Shown one piece after another: positions 42,726 through 51,736 of a stretch of DNA of 64,000 nt (position 1 is the stretch's first letter; each line of letters starts with the position of its first letter). A program made the translations under genes and the position numbers. The DNA comes from Roseateles sp. SL47. GTDB taxonomy: Bacteria > Pseudomonadota > Gammaproteobacteria > Burkholderiales > Burkholderiaceae_C. A model generated the notes under the pieces. It had not been told where the DNA came from, did not search any database, and saw nothing but the letters and a program-made list of their open reading frames with translations. The stretch spans positions 930,001 through 994,000 of the forward strand of contig NZ_CP113068.1 in NCBI RefSeq assembly GCF_026625885.1, given 5' to 3'.

Positions 42726-43838
42726 ATGTCGGGCATGCCGCGCCCTATTGAAGCCCTCATCCATCAGCCCGCGTTGGCCCATAACCTGCACCGGGCCCGC
42801 GATTGCGCCCCCGATGCCCAGGTGTTTGCCGTCGTCAAGGCCAATGCCTACGGCCATGGAATTGACCGTGTCTTTGACGCTTTCCGGGGGGCGGATGGCT
42901 TCGCCTTGCTAGATCTGGACGAAGCCCAGCGCATCCGCGACCTGGGGTGGCGCGGCCCGATCCTGCTGCTGGAAGGCTGTTTTGATGCACGCGACCTGGA
43001 ACTCTGCTCCCGGCTGCGCCTGTGGCACACCGTCCACTGCGAGCAGCAGATCGACTGGTTGGCCATGCACAAAACGCATGAGCCACACCGCATCTTCCTG
43101 AAACTGAACAGCGGCATGAACCGGCTGGGCTTCACGCCCAGCGGCTTCCGGGCCGCCTGGACCCGCCTGAATGCCCTGCCCCAGGTGGACGAAATCTCGC
43201 TGATGACGCATTTCTCGGATGCGGACGGCCCGATTGGCATTGATCGCCAGTGGGCCGTGTTCCAGGAAGCCACGGCCGACCTGCCAGGTGAGCGCTCGCT
43301 TAGCAACAGTGCCGCCGTGCTGCGGCACAGTGAGCGGGCCGGTGTCCGTGCCGACTGGGTGCGCGCCGGCATCATGACCTACGGCAGCGCCCCGGACTTC
43401 CCGCAGCACGACATCACCCACTGGAACCTGCGCCCGACGATGACGCTGCGCAGCCGCGTCCTGGCGGTGCAGCATCTGCAGCCGGGAGACAGCGTGGGTT
43501 ACGGCAGCACCTTCATCGCCGAGCGGCCGATGCGCATCGGCACGGTGGCCTGCGGTTATGCCGACGGTTACCCCCGCCATGCGGTGCACGGCACCCCAGT
43601 GTTGGTGGGCGGCCGCCGCACCACCACGGTGGGCCGGGTGTCCATGGACATGTTGGCGGTGGACCTGACCGACCTGCCGCAAGACGGCATCGGCAGCGAA
43701 GTCACCCTCTGGGGCCAAGGCCCGAACGGCAAGGTCCTGCCGATTGATGAGGTGGCGCGTGCGGCCGGCACCATTGGCTACGAGCTGATGTGCGCGCTGG
43801 CCCGCCGGGTGCCGGTGCACCTGGACCCGCTGACCTGA
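42726..43838 (+). CDS. alr: Alanine racemase Alr
   Basis: This pyridoxal-phosphate enzyme of 370 residues interconverts L- and D-alanine for peptidoglycan synthesis. The cofactor lysine lies in [10 protein letters not shown] near residue 38, and the catalytic Tyr lies in the later G-Y-G-S-T-F segment. ATG 42726 has a GGGAAGG site; the internal ATG at 42735 gives the more usual M-P-R-P-I-E. It is divergent from lplT and followed by arfB. Confidence 0.94.
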   Translation: MSGMPRPIEALIHQPALAHNLHRARDCAPDAQVFAVVKANAYGHGIDRVFDAFRGADGFALLDLDEAQRIRDLGWRGPILLLEGCFDARDLELCSRLRLWHTVHCEQQIDWLAMHKTHEPHRIFLKLNSGMNRLGFTPSGFRAAWTRLNALPQVDEISLMTHFSDADGPIGIDRQWAVFQEATADLPGERSLSNSAAVLRHSERAGVRADWVRAGIMTYGSAPDFPQHDITHWNLRPTMTLRSRVLAVQHLQPGDSVGYGSTFIAERPMRIGTVACGYADGYPRHAVHGTPVLVGGRRTTTVGRVSMDMLAVDLTDLPQDGIGSEVTLWGQGPNGKVLPIDEVARAAGTIGYELMCALARRVPVHLDPLT

Positions 43839-43851
43839 ACCGGCCTCAGCC

Positions 43852-44259
43852 ATGCACCTGGCGTGGACGCCTGCGGACTGGGAGCTGGAGGTGTCCGCCA
43901 TCCGCGCCAGCGGACCCGGGGGACAGAACGTCAACAAGGTCTCCAGCGCGGTTCACCTGCGTTTTGACATCCGTCGCTCCACCCTGCCCCCGGTGATCAA
44001 GGAGCGCCTGCTGGCGCTGTCCGACCAGCGCATCACCGCCGACGGGGTGGTGGTCATCAAGGCGCAGGAGTCACGCAGCCAGGAGCAGAACCGCGCCGAT
44101 GCGATCGCCCGGCTGGTGGCGCTGGTGCAAAGCGTCGCCCACACACCCAAGGCCCGGCGAGCCACCCGGCCGACCTACGGGTCCCAGCAGCGCCGGCTGG
44201 CCGGCAAGGCCCAGCGGGGCGAGGTGAAATCCGGCCGCGGCAAGATTCATTGGGACTGA
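43852..44259 (+). CDS. arfB: Ribosome-rescue peptidyl-tRNA hydrolase ArfB
   Basis: This 135-residue release-factor-like protein frees stalled ribosomes that lack a stop codon. The catalytic G-P-G-G-Q-N-V-N-K motif (GGQ) is at about residues 21-29. The C-terminus is rich in Arg and Lys (A-R-R-A-T-R-P-T... K-I-H-W), the tail that enters the empty mRNA channel. It is 13 bases after alr and one base before the next gene, so these three may be cotranscribed. Confidence 0.93.
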   Translation: MHLAWTPADWELEVSAIRASGPGGQNVNKVSSAVHLRFDIRRSTLPPVIKERLLALSDQRITADGVVVIKAQESRSQEQNRADAIARLVALVQSVAHTPKARRATRPTYGSQQRRLAGKAQRGEVKSGRGKIHWD

Positions 44260-44260
44260 C

Positions 44261-45031
44261 ATGTTCAAGGCATTTCGCATCTTTGTATTGCTGGTCATCC
44301 TGCTGGTGGTGGGGGCCACGGCCTTGATGCAACGCTGGCAGGCGCAGTCCTGGCGGCGCCCCCAGGTCATCACGCTCTACCCCATCAACATGGATGGCAA
44401 CCCGAGCACCGAGGCCTATCTCGACCAGCTCGGTGAAGGAGCGTTTGCGGACATCGAGCCCTATTTCCAGGCCGAAGCCCGGCGCTACGGGCTGGCGCTG
44501 AACCCGCCCGTGCGGGTGGTGCTGGGGCGACGCGTGCGGGAGTTGCCACCGCCTGTCCCCCGTGAGGCCGGCCCGCTGTCCGCCATCAGCTGGAGCCTGA
44601 AGATGCGCTGGTGGGCCTGGCGCAAGACGCCGCCCAGCTCTCCGGTGCCCGACGTGCGGCTCTACCTGCTCTACCACCCGGGTGACTTCAATGGCCCGCT
44701 GCCCCACTCCACCGGGCTGGAGAAGGGCCGCATGGGGCTGGTGCATCTGTTTGCCAGCCGGGCGCAGCAAGGGCCCAACCAGGTGGTGATTGCCCATGAG
44801 GCGCTGCACACCTTTGGCGCCACAGACAAATACGACCTCTCCACCCTGATGCCGCTGTACCCGGAAGGTTATGCCGCACCGGACCAGCAGCCCACACTGC
44901 CACAGGATCAGGCCGAGCTGATGGCCGGCCGGATTCCGGTGCGTCCAAACGAAGCGCGCATGCCCGCCACGCTGGCGCAGACCGTGATGGGCCGCAAGAC
45001 AGCCGAAGAGATCAACTGGATCAAGCCCTGA
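44261..45031 (+). CDS. Membrane-anchored HEALH-motif putative metalloprotease
   Basis: This 256-residue protein starts one base after the arfB stop. One N-terminal membrane helix (residues 4-24) is followed by a periplasmic domain with V-V-I-A-H179-E180-A-L-H183-T-F-G-A-T-D-K-Y-D. HExxH is the zinc motif of gluzincin/metzincin-type peptidases, and the adjacent T-F-G-A-T-D-K-Y segment is well conserved in proteins annotated only as hypothetical. No family name is certain. It may be a membrane-tethered peptidase, but activity is not shown. Confidence 0.75.
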   Translation: MFKAFRIFVLLVILLVVGATALMQRWQAQSWRRPQVITLYPINMDGNPSTEAYLDQLGEGAFADIEPYFQAEARRYGLALNPPVRVVLGRRVRELPPPVPREAGPLSAISWSLKMRWWAWRKTPPSSPVPDVRLYLLYHPGDFNGPLPHSTGLEKGRMGLVHLFASRAQQGPNQVVIAHEALHTFGATDKYDLSTLMPLYPEGYAAPDQQPTLPQDQAELMAGRIPVRPNEARMPATLAQTVMGRKTAEEINWIKP

Positions 45032-45039
45032 GGCCGGCT

Positions 45040-45927
45040 TCAGCGCTGGCGCGTGGCCGCATAGATGCTGCCCAGGCACAGCGCCATGCCGGCGACCGAC
45101 AGCACGGTGGGCTGCCACCCTTCCAGCACTGCTGACAACGCCAGCGCGATGACCGGAATCACCACGCCCGTCAGCGCTGCGCGGGCCGTGCCCTGGCGCT
45201 GGGCCAGCTTGAAATACAGCACAAAGGCCACCACCGACCCGAACACCGCCAGGTACAGCAGGGACGCCACATAGGAGAAGTGCCAGGAGAACTGCAGCCC
45301 CTGGCCGGTGACCACCGACATCAGCGCCAGGAACACGGCTCCGTACCCCATGCTCCAGGCCAGGACCGGCATCAAGGGCAAGCCGCGGCGGGTGAGGGTG
45401 AGCGTCAGCACATTGCCGATGCAGGCCACCAGCACGGCGCCCAGGCCGAGCAGCAAGCCGTAGGCCGCGTGAGGCCGGGCGCCGGTGGAGGCGATCTCCG
45501 GCCAGAAGATCATCACCACGCCCAGCACGCCACCGACCGAGGCGGTGAGAAAACGCAGGGACACGCGCTGCCCGAAAAACACCCGGCCGGACAAGGCATT
45601 GCCAAACACCATCAGGCAGAACAGCACCGCGACCAGGCCGGACGGGATGTAGCGCTCGGCCTCATACACCGAGTAGTAGTTGCCGCTGTATTGCACGATA
45701 CCGGTGGCCAGCATCAACACATGGGCGGACCTGGGCATCCGCAGCGACAGTCCCTGCCACCGGCTCAAGCCCACCAGAATCAGCGCGGCGATGCCGAACC
45801 GCCAGGCCACCGAATTCAGCACCGGCACACCGGACGCCAGCTGATAGAGGATCACATGCCAGGTGCTGGCCCAGATCAGCGTGGGGCCCCAGAACAACCA
45901 ACGATCAGACAGTTTGGACATCGCCAT
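45040..45927 (-). CDS. EamA/DMT-family transporter
   Basis: This is a 295-residue inner-membrane protein with ten hydrophobic helices in two EamA repeats, opening with W-G-P-T-L-I-W-A-S-T-W. The family exports amino acids, nucleosides or other metabolites. It ends eight bases from the convergent HEALH gene and is intact, unlike the EamA homologue at 35816-36726. A second ATG (45921) is an alternative start. The substrate is unknown. Confidence 0.88.
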   Translation of the reverse strand: MAMSKLSDRWLFWGPTLIWASTWHVILYQLASGVPVLNSVAWRFGIAALILVGLSRWQGLSLRMPRSAHVLMLATGIVQYSGNYYSVYEAERYIPSGLVAVLFCLMVFGNALSGRVFFGQRVSLRFLTASVGGVLGVVMIFWPEIASTGARPHAAYGLLLGLGAVLVACIGNVLTLTLTRRGLPLMPVLAWSMGYGAVFLALMSVVTGQGLQFSWHFSYVASLLYLAVFGSVVAFVLYFKLAQRQGTARAALTGVVIPVIALALSAVLEGWQPTVLSVAGMALCLGSIYAATRQR

Positions 45928-46036
45928 GGCACGGCGCCGGGTCGCGGGGCCGTGGATAGAGTCTCTAGAGGGGCGCCGTCAGAATCACCGCCGGCGCGGG
46001 AGGTCAATGCAGGGATTCGCCCTCAGGAATGAAAGA

Positions 46037-46056
46037 GGCCGCCTGGGTGGGCGGCC
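46037..46056 (-). terminator. Hairpin after LysE gene, weak terminator
   Basis: GGCCGCC (46037-46043) and GGCGGCC (46050-46056) form a seven-base stem with a six-base loop. Read on the minus strand it is followed by TCTTTC, a poor T-tract, so it may act as a weak terminator for the LysE-type gene. Confidence 0.4.
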
Positions 46057-46087
46057 CTTGCATCCAGGAAGGGGAGGTGGCGGCCGA

Positions 46088-46714
46088 TCAGCTCCGCTTG
46101 ATGGTGGCCAGCAGCGCACCAGCGGCCACAAAGAGGGAACCAAACACCCGGTTCATCGCCTTGAGGTGGGATTCGGCGCGCAGCGCCGACAGCACCCGCG
46201 ACGCCAGCGCGGTGTAACCGGCCATCACCACCGCATCGGTGAAGGACAGGGTGGCGGCAATCACGCCATATTGGGGGGCCAGATGCTGATTCAGGTCGAG
46301 GAACTGCGGCACCACCGCCAGCAGGAAGACGGTGCCCTTGGGGTTGACGGCATTGATGCCCCAGCCACGCATCACCAGTTGGCGCCGCGTGACCGGCTTG
46401 CCTTCACTGCTTTGCGCCACCAGCGGCTTGCCCGGTGCGCGCCACTGCTGCACCCCCAAGTACACGAGATAGGCCACACCGGCCCACTTGACCAGGGTGA
46501 ATGCCTGCTCCGAGGCAGCGATCAGCGCACCCAGACCGGCACCGACCAGCACGATCTGCGTCAGGATGCCCAGGATCAGCCCCAGCGTGGTGAAGTAGCC
46601 GCGCTTGAAGCCGTGATTCAGTCCGGAGCTCATGGCGGCAATGGCGCCCGCGCCCGGGGACAGGCTGATGGCCCACGAGGCCGCGAAAAACCCCAGCCAG
46701 ACTGACAACTCCAT
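46088..46714 (-). CDS. LysE/RhtB-family amino-acid exporter
   Basis: This 208-residue exporter has five to six membrane helices, starting at ATG 46714 behind an AGGAG site. The conserved early S-P-G-A-G-A-I and the Asn-Pro-Lys-Gly-Thr segment in the middle helix are family hallmarks. Members export lysine, homoserine, threonine or other amino acids; the substrate is not predictable from sequence alone. It is divergent from radA. Confidence 0.9.
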   Translation of the reverse strand: MELSVWLGFFAASWAISLSPGAGAIAAMSSGLNHGFKRGYFTTLGLILGILTQIVLVGAGLGALIAASEQAFTLVKWAGVAYLVYLGVQQWRAPGKPLVAQSSEGKPVTRRQLVMRGWGINAVNPKGTVFLLAVVPQFLDLNQHLAPQYGVIAATLSFTDAVVMAGYTALASRVLSALRAESHLKAMNRVFGSLFVAAGALLATIKRS

Positions 46715-46841
46715 GTTGGACTCCTCAAGGAGCCTGAGTTTTAGCACGCCAACCCACCGCTGACGAAGGTCAGGCTTAACGAATTGTGGGGTGGGCGGCC
46801 GCTCCCGTCGCCGACCGTGACGCAACAGCGACAATCGCCGG

Positions 46842-48203
46842 ATGGCTTCCCCCAAGACCCAATACGTCTGCTCCGAATGCGGCGCCACCAGCGCCAAGTG
46901 GCTCGGCCGCTGCCCATCCTGCAGTGCCTGGAACACCCTGGTCGAGACCGTGGCAGACAGCCCCGGTGCCGGCAAGAACCGTTACCAATCCCTGGCGCGC
47001 AGCCAGCCAGTGGCCACGCTGTCGGAGATCGAGGCCAAGGATTTCGACCGCACCCCCACGTCGCTGGAAGAACTGGACCGGGTGTTGGGGGGCGGCATCG
47101 TCAACGGCGGCGTGGTGCTCATCGGCGGGGACCCGGGCATTGGCAAGTCCACACTGCTGCTGCAGGCGGTGGATGCGTTGTCGCGGCAGATGAAGGTGCT
47201 TTACGTCACCGGCGAGGAGTCGGGCGCCCAGGTGGCGATGCGTTCGCGCCGGCTGGGGCTGGACGGCAGCCAGGTGCGGGTGCTGGCCGAAATCGGGCTG
47301 GAAAAGATCCTGGCCACCATCGAGGCCGAGGCGCCGGACTTCTGCGTCATCGACTCCATCCAGACGATGTATTCCGAGCAGCTGTCCTCCGCACCGGGCT
47401 CGGTGGCGCAGGTGCGGGAGTGCGCGGCCCAGCTCACCCGCACCGCCAAGTCCACCGGCTGTGCCATGGTGCTGGTGGGCCATGTCACCAAGGAAGGCGC
47501 CCTGGCCGGCCCGCGGGTGCTGGAGCACATCGTGGACACGGTGCTGTACTTTGAGGGCGACACCCACAGCAGCTACCGCCTGGTGCGCGCCATCAAGAAC
47601 CGTTTTGGCGCGGTCAATGAGATTGGTGTGTTTGCCATGACGGAGAAAGGGCTCAAAGGGGTGACCAACCCCAGCGCCATCTTCCTCTCCACCCATGGCG
47701 AACCGGTGCCGGGCTCCTGCGTGCTGGTCACGCTGGAAGGCACCCGGCCACTGCTGGTGGAGCTGCAGGCCCTGGTGGACAGCGGTGGGCCCAGCCCGCG
47801 CCGGCTGTCGGTCGGCCTGGACCGGGACCGGCTGGCCATGCTGCTGGCGGTGCTGCACCGGCATGCCGGTGTGGCCACCATGGACCAGGACGTGTTTGTG
47901 AATGCAGTGGGCGGTGTGCGGATTTCCGAACCGGCCGCCGATCTGGCGGTGCTGCTGGCCATTCAAAGCTCCTTGCGCGGCAAAGCCTTGCCCAAAGGCT
48001 TCTTCGCTTTTGGCGAGGTGGGCCTGGCGGGCGAAGTGCGGCCGGCACCCCGCGGTCAGGAGCGCCTGAAGGAAGCGGCCAAGCTGGGGTTCTCGGTGGC
48101 TGTGGTGCCCCAGGCCAACGCCCCGAAGAAGCCGATTCCCGGCCTGACCGTACATGCCGTGGCCCGCATCGAGGACGCCATCGAGATCCTGCGCGGCATG
48201 TGA
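46842..48203 (+). CDS. radA: DNA repair protein RadA
   Basis: RadA is a RecA-like branch-migration ATPase, here 453 residues. The N-terminal zinc finger has C-x2-C...C-x2-C (V-C-S-E-C-G and C-P-S-C-S). Walker A is G-D-P-G-I-G-K-S, the KNRFG motif is at K-N-R-F-G, and the C-terminal Lon-like domain ends the protein. It acts in recombination and repair of stalled forks. The stop codon lies inside the first of three 11-base direct repeats (48196-48244). Confidence 0.95.
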   Translation: MASPKTQYVCSECGATSAKWLGRCPSCSAWNTLVETVADSPGAGKNRYQSLARSQPVATLSEIEAKDFDRTPTSLEELDRVLGGGIVNGGVVLIGGDPGIGKSTLLLQAVDALSRQMKVLYVTGEESGAQVAMRSRRLGLDGSQVRVLAEIGLEKILATIEAEAPDFCVIDSIQTMYSEQLSSAPGSVAQVRECAAQLTRTAKSTGCAMVLVGHVTKEGALAGPRVLEHIVDTVLYFEGDTHSSYRLVRAIKNRFGAVNEIGVFAMTEKGLKGVTNPSAIFLSTHGEPVPGSCVLVTLEGTRPLLVELQALVDSGGPSPRRLSVGLDRDRLAMLLAVLHRHAGVATMDQDVFVNAVGGVRISEPAADLAVLLAIQSSLRGKALPKGFFAFGEVGLAGEVRPAPRGQERLKEAAKLGFSVAVVPQANAPKKPIPGLTVHAVARIEDAIEILRGM

Positions 48204-48244
48204 CACGCCGGGTCGCATGTGACACTCCAGCCTGCATGTGACAC
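48196..48244. repeat. Three GCATGTGACAC repeats at exact 19-base spacing
   Basis: Identical 11-base copies start at 48196, 48215 and 48234. The first spans the radA stop codon. Spacing is exactly 19 bases. They are followed by an intergenic stretch without obvious promoter elements. Confidence 0.8.
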
Positions 48245-48310
48245 TCCCGGTTGTTGCACCCGCCCGCCCGGCGGTTCCGTTGTTTCTTTCCTGACAGGCA
48301 AGTCCCCGCC

Positions 48311-48469
48311 ATGCGCCCCGACTTTCCCTTCCAACCCCCTTATTACGCCGTGATCTTCAGAAGCCAGCGCACACCTTCATTACCGGATGACGGCTACGGA
48401 GCCACCCAAGGCACGGCGGATCCGATGGCCGCACCGCTGGAGGCGGCCAGCCATGGAGGCCAGGCATGA
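48311..48469 (+). CDS. Short ORF, possible truncated ABM-like protein
   Basis: A 52-residue frame starts at ATG 48311 and ends in an ATGA overlap with the next gene. Its first half (P-Y-Y-A-V-I-F-R-S-Q-R-T-P... D-G-Y-G) recalls the N-terminus of a family of about 100-residue ABM-domain proteins; the rest of that fold is missing and the tail is low in complexity. It may be a decayed remnant or a short real gene. Confidence is low, as the match is from memory only. Confidence 0.35.
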   Translation: MRPDFPFQPPYYAVIFRSQRTPSLPDDGYGATQGTADPMAAPLEAASHGGQA

Positions 48470-48885
48470 ATCGCTGGTTCGGTATCGGCCTGGCCGTTGC
48501 AGCCCTGGTCATCGGCGTGCAGCTGTTCGGCTGGAAGGGCGCCATCCTGGCCTTGTCGGTCATTGTGTTCTGGCTGCTGCTGCAATTCAGCCAGCTGATG
48601 CGGGTCATGCGCACCGCCAATGAGTCGCCCCTGGGCCATGTCAGCAGCGCACTGATGCTGCAATCCCGCCTGCATCCCGGCATGACCCTGGTGCAACTGA
48701 TCAAGTTGTGCCGTTCGCTTGGTGTCAAGGTCGGCCCGGACACCTATCGCTGGGCCGACACCGGCGGCGACGCGGTGGAGGTGGTGCTGGAAGGCGGCAA
48801 GGTGACGCGCTGGACCCTGATCCGGGCCGATCAGCCCCACTCGGAGGGCGATACATCGGACAACGCTCCGGCGGCGGATGCATAA
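48466..48885 (+). CDS. Hypothetical membrane protein with soluble tail
   Basis: This 139-residue protein has two N-terminal hydrophobic helices (about 4-22 and 24-42) followed by a soluble alpha/beta region and an acidic tail. No domain is recognised. It lies between radA and ilvE, starting in the ATGA overlap with the short ORF before it and ending 31 bases before ilvE. It is probably a conserved inner-membrane protein of the order, judging by its position. Confidence 0.7.
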   Translation: MNRWFGIGLAVAALVIGVQLFGWKGAILALSVIVFWLLLQFSQLMRVMRTANESPLGHVSSALMLQSRLHPGMTLVQLIKLCRSLGVKVGPDTYRWADTGGDAVEVVLEGGKVTRWTLIRADQPHSEGDTSDNAPAADA

Positions 48886-48916
48886 AATCCCCTTCTTTGA
48901 CGCACAAGGAATTCCC

Positions 48917-49840
48917 ATGTCTTTGGACGACCGCGACGGCAAGATCTGGATGGACGGCGAGCTGGTGGACTGGCGCGACGCCAAGATCCATGTGCTGACC
49001 CACACCCTGCACTACGGCTGCGGCGCTTTTGAAGGCGTGCGGGCCTACCAGACGGATCGCGGCACCGCCATCTTCCGCCTGCGCGAACACACCGAGCGGC
49101 TGTTCAACAGCGCCAAGATCCTGCGCATGAAGCTGCCCTTCACCATCGAGCAGGTGGAAGAAGCGCAAAAGCAGGTGGTGCGGGACAACCAACTGGCCAG
49201 CTGCTATCTGCGCCCGCTCACCTGGATCGGTAGCGAAAAGCTGGGCGTCAGCCCCAAGGGCAACAAGATCCATCTGATGGTGGCGGCCTGGGCCTGGGGG
49301 GCCTACCTTGGCGAAGAAGGTCTCAAGCGTGGCATCCGCGTCAAGACCAGCAGCTACACCCGTCACCACGTCAACATCACCATGACGCAGGCCAAGACGG
49401 TGAGCAACTACACCAACTCCATCCTGGCCAACATGGAAGCCACGGATGACGGCTACGACGAAGCGCTGCTGCTGGACGCGTCCGGCTTCGTTTCCGAAGG
49501 GGCCGGCGAGAACCTGTTTGTCATCAAGAACGGCGTGGTCTACACACCGGACCTGTCGGCCGGAGCGCTCAACGGCATCACCCGCAACACCATCTTCCAC
49601 ATCTGTCAGGACCTGGGCCTGAAGCTGGTGGAAAAGCGCATCACCCGCGACGAGGTCTATATCGCCGACGAAGCCTTCTTCACCGGCACGGCGGCGGAAG
49701 TCACGCCCATCCGCGAGCTGGACCGCATCGAGATCGGCATCGGCAGCCGGGGCCCGATCACCGAGAAAATCCAGTCTGCGTTCTTTGATATCGTCAACGG
49801 CCGCAACCCCAAATACGCACATTGGCTGACGCTGGTGTGA
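48917..49840 (+). CDS. ilvE: Branched-chain amino acid aminotransferase IlvE
   Basis: This fold-type IV pyridoxal-phosphate enzyme of 307 residues catalyses the last step of leucine, isoleucine and valine synthesis. T-H-T-L-H-Y-G-C-G-A-F-E-G-V-R is characteristic near the N-terminus, and the cofactor lysine lies in T-Q-A-K-T-V-S-N-Y. ATG 48917 with AAGGA is used; an upstream ATG at 48878 lies inside the end of the preceding gene. A GC-rich hairpin follows the stop. Confidence 0.95.
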   Translation: MSLDDRDGKIWMDGELVDWRDAKIHVLTHTLHYGCGAFEGVRAYQTDRGTAIFRLREHTERLFNSAKILRMKLPFTIEQVEEAQKQVVRDNQLASCYLRPLTWIGSEKLGVSPKGNKIHLMVAAWAWGAYLGEEGLKRGIRVKTSSYTRHHVNITMTQAKTVSNYTNSILANMEATDDGYDEALLLDASGFVSEGAGENLFVIKNGVVYTPDLSAGALNGITRNTIFHICQDLGLKLVEKRITRDEVYIADEAFFTGTAAEVTPIRELDRIEIGIGSRGPITEKIQSAFFDIVNGRNPKYAHWLTLV

Positions 49841-49845
49841 GCCAG

Positions 49846-49863
49846 ACCCCGGCGTGCCGGGGT
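49846..49863. terminator. GC-rich perfect hairpin after ilvE
   Basis: ACCCCGGC and GCCGGGGT around GT form an 18-base inverted repeat five bases after the ilvE stop. No T-tract follows, so it may slow rather than end transcription. Confidence 0.45.
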
Positions 49864-49946
49864 GCGCCTGCTCGGCGTCGGCGCCCTGCCGTCTCAGCCT
49901 CTTTTCAGCCCGCAGCCTGCGCGGCGCCAGCCTTGAGAACTACATC

Positions 49947-50153
49947 ATGAGCCAACCGAAATCCGTCGTTGAAGTCACCGCCCAAGACCTGCAGGGCCCG
50001 GGTGTCGTGTTCTGTCCGAATCCGAAGATGCCGCTGTGGAGCAACCACCCGCGCGTGTTCATCGACCTGAGCCATGGTGGCCAGGGGCAGTGTGCCTACT
50101 GTGGCACCGTCTATCGGCTCAAGGCCGGTGAAGTGCTGCCGGCCGGCCACTGA
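49947..50153 (+). CDS. Small CHCC-type zinc-finger protein
   Basis: This 68-residue protein has C23, a His region and C49-A-Y-C52, the zf-CHCC pattern (PF10276; relatives are found beside respiratory complex I subunits). ATG 49947 gives a typical M-S-Q-P start. It is a commonly seen neighbour of ilvE in Burkholderiales. The molecular role is not established. Confidence 0.88.
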   Translation: MSQPKSVVEVTAQDLQGPGVVFCPNPKMPLWSNHPRVFIDLSHGGQGQCAYCGTVYRLKAGEVLPAGH

Positions 50154-50168
50154 CCCCAGGTGGGCCCC

Positions 50169-50630
50169 ATGGTGCGCAAGGCCCAGTCCGCCCTTCTGCT
50201 GGCCACGCCGGAAGACACCGAAGCCCAGTTCTACGAGGCGCTGCAAACCGCTGACCTGGAACGGCTGATGGCCCTTTGGGGCGAGGAAGACGAAGTCTCC
50301 TGCGTGCATCCCGGTGGCCCTCGCGTCGTGGGCCAGGCGGCCATCCGCGCCAGCTTTGAAGCCATCTTTGGCCGCGGCGCAATTCCGGTGCATGCGGAAT
50401 GCCAGCGCCGGTTGATGGTGGGTGACACCGCCATCCATCACGTGCTGGAGCGGGTGGAAATCACCAGCGAAGCAGGCACGGAAAGTGCCTGGGTGGTGGC
50501 GACCAATGTCTACCTCAAAACCGCTCTGGGCTGGCGCCTGGTGTCGCACCATGCCAGCCCGGGCACGACGCAGGACGTGAAGCAGGAACCGTCGATCGTC
50601 TCCACGGGATCGCCCACGACGCTGCATTGA
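50169..50630 (+). CDS. SnoaL/NTF2-like domain protein
   Basis: This 153-residue protein has a single SnoaL/DUF4440-like (NTF2 fold) domain: E-A-L-Q-T-A-D-L-E-R-L-M-A-L-W near the start, H-P-G-G-P-R-V-V-G and H-H-A-S-P at the end. NTF2-like proteins may be enzymes or ligand-binding; no active-site identity can be assigned. ATG 50169 is chosen over GTG 50160. It is 16 bases after the zinc-finger gene and nine bases before the YheT gene, so these are likely cotranscribed. Confidence 0.8.
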   Translation: MVRKAQSALLLATPEDTEAQFYEALQTADLERLMALWGEEDEVSCVHPGGPRVVGQAAIRASFEAIFGRGAIPVHAECQRRLMVGDTAIHHVLERVEITSEAGTESAWVVATNVYLKTALGWRLVSHHASPGTTQDVKQEPSIVSTGSPTTLH

Positions 50631-50638
50631 AAGGCGCC

Positions 50639-51712
50639 ATGCAGTATCAAGCGCCGCCCTGGTTGCCGGGCGGCCATGCCCAGACCATCTGGCCCGTGCT
50701 GTTCTCGAAACGCTTCACGGGCCCGGCACCGCAATTCAGACGCGAACGCTGGACGACCCCGGACGGCGACTTCGTGGATGTGGAACGACTGCTGGAGACC
50801 GGCCCGGCCACGGACACGGCACGGGATGGCTCGCCGGTGGTGGTGGTGCCTCCGGGCGCATGGCCCGGGCAGCCTGCCGCCGCACCAACGGCCGCTGCGG
50901 CCAACATTGGTTCAGAACGCCCTTTGCTGGTGCTGTTCCACGGGCTGGAGGGCAGCGTGGACAGCCAGTATGTGCAGGCGTTTGCAGCCGTGGCGGCCGA
51001 GCGCGGCTGGGCGTTTGCGATGCCCTACTTCCGAGGATGTTCCGGCGAGCTGAATCTGGCCCCGCGGGCCTATCACTCCGGGGACTTCGAAGAAATCGGC
51101 TGGATGCTGGGGCAACTGCGTGCGGCGCATCGCGGACCGATGATTGCCGCCGGAGTCTCCCTGGGCGGCAACGCCCTGCTGCGTTGGGCCCAGGAGTCCG
51201 GGGATGCCGCCCGGCAGACCGTCAAGGCGGTCTGCTCCATCTGCTCGCCGCTGGACCTGACGGCGGCCGGCCATGCCATCGGCAAGGGTTTCAACTACTG
51301 GGTCTACACCCGCATGTTCCTCAAGACCATGCGGCCCAAGGCCCTGCGCAAGCTGCGGCAGCATCCCGGCCTGTTTGACGAAGAACGGCTGCGGCGGGCC
51401 CGCAATCTGTACGAGTTCGACAACATCTTCACCGCGCCCCTGCATGGCTTCCAGGACGTGGACGACTATTGGCTGCGCGCGTCGGCCAAACCGCATCTGG
51501 CACGCATCCGTGTACCGGCGCTGGTGCTGAATGCACGCAACGACCCATTTGTGCCGGCGCGCAGCTTGCCGGAGCAGAGTCATGTCGGCGCCTATGTCAC
51601 TCTCTGGCAGCCCCATGACGGCGGCCATGTCGGTTTTCCTTCGGGCAAGCCGCCCGGCCATGTTCGCACCATGCCCAACAAGGTCTGCGACTGGCTGGCA
51701 TGCGCGCTGTAA
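50639..51712 (+). CDS. YheT-type alpha/beta hydrolase
   Basis: This 357-residue alpha/beta hydrolase belongs to the YheT/ABHD1-3 group. The N-terminal W-L-P-G-G-H-A-Q-T-I-W-P, then V-L-F-H-G-L-E-G-S-V, the nucleophile elbow G-V-S-L-G-G-N and the late N-D-P-F-V-P and H-D-G-G-H-V-G-F (Asp and His) give the catalytic triad. Family members act on lipids or esters, and the substrate in bacteria is unknown. ATG 50639 has AAAGG; the TTG at 50627 overlaps the preceding stop. Confidence 0.9.
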   Translation: MQYQAPPWLPGGHAQTIWPVLFSKRFTGPAPQFRRERWTTPDGDFVDVERLLETGPATDTARDGSPVVVVPPGAWPGQPAAAPTAAAANIGSERPLLVLFHGLEGSVDSQYVQAFAAVAAERGWAFAMPYFRGCSGELNLAPRAYHSGDFEEIGWMLGQLRAAHRGPMIAAGVSLGGNALLRWAQESGDAARQTVKAVCSICSPLDLTAAGHAIGKGFNYWVYTRMFLKTMRPKALRKLRQHPGLFDEERLRRARNLYEFDNIFTAPLHGFQDVDDYWLRASAKPHLARIRVPALVLNARNDPFVPARSLPEQSHVGAYVTLWQPHDGGHVGFPSGKPPGHVRTMPNKVCDWLACAL

Positions 51713-51736
51713 CACCCACCCGGAGGCTCGACGCCC

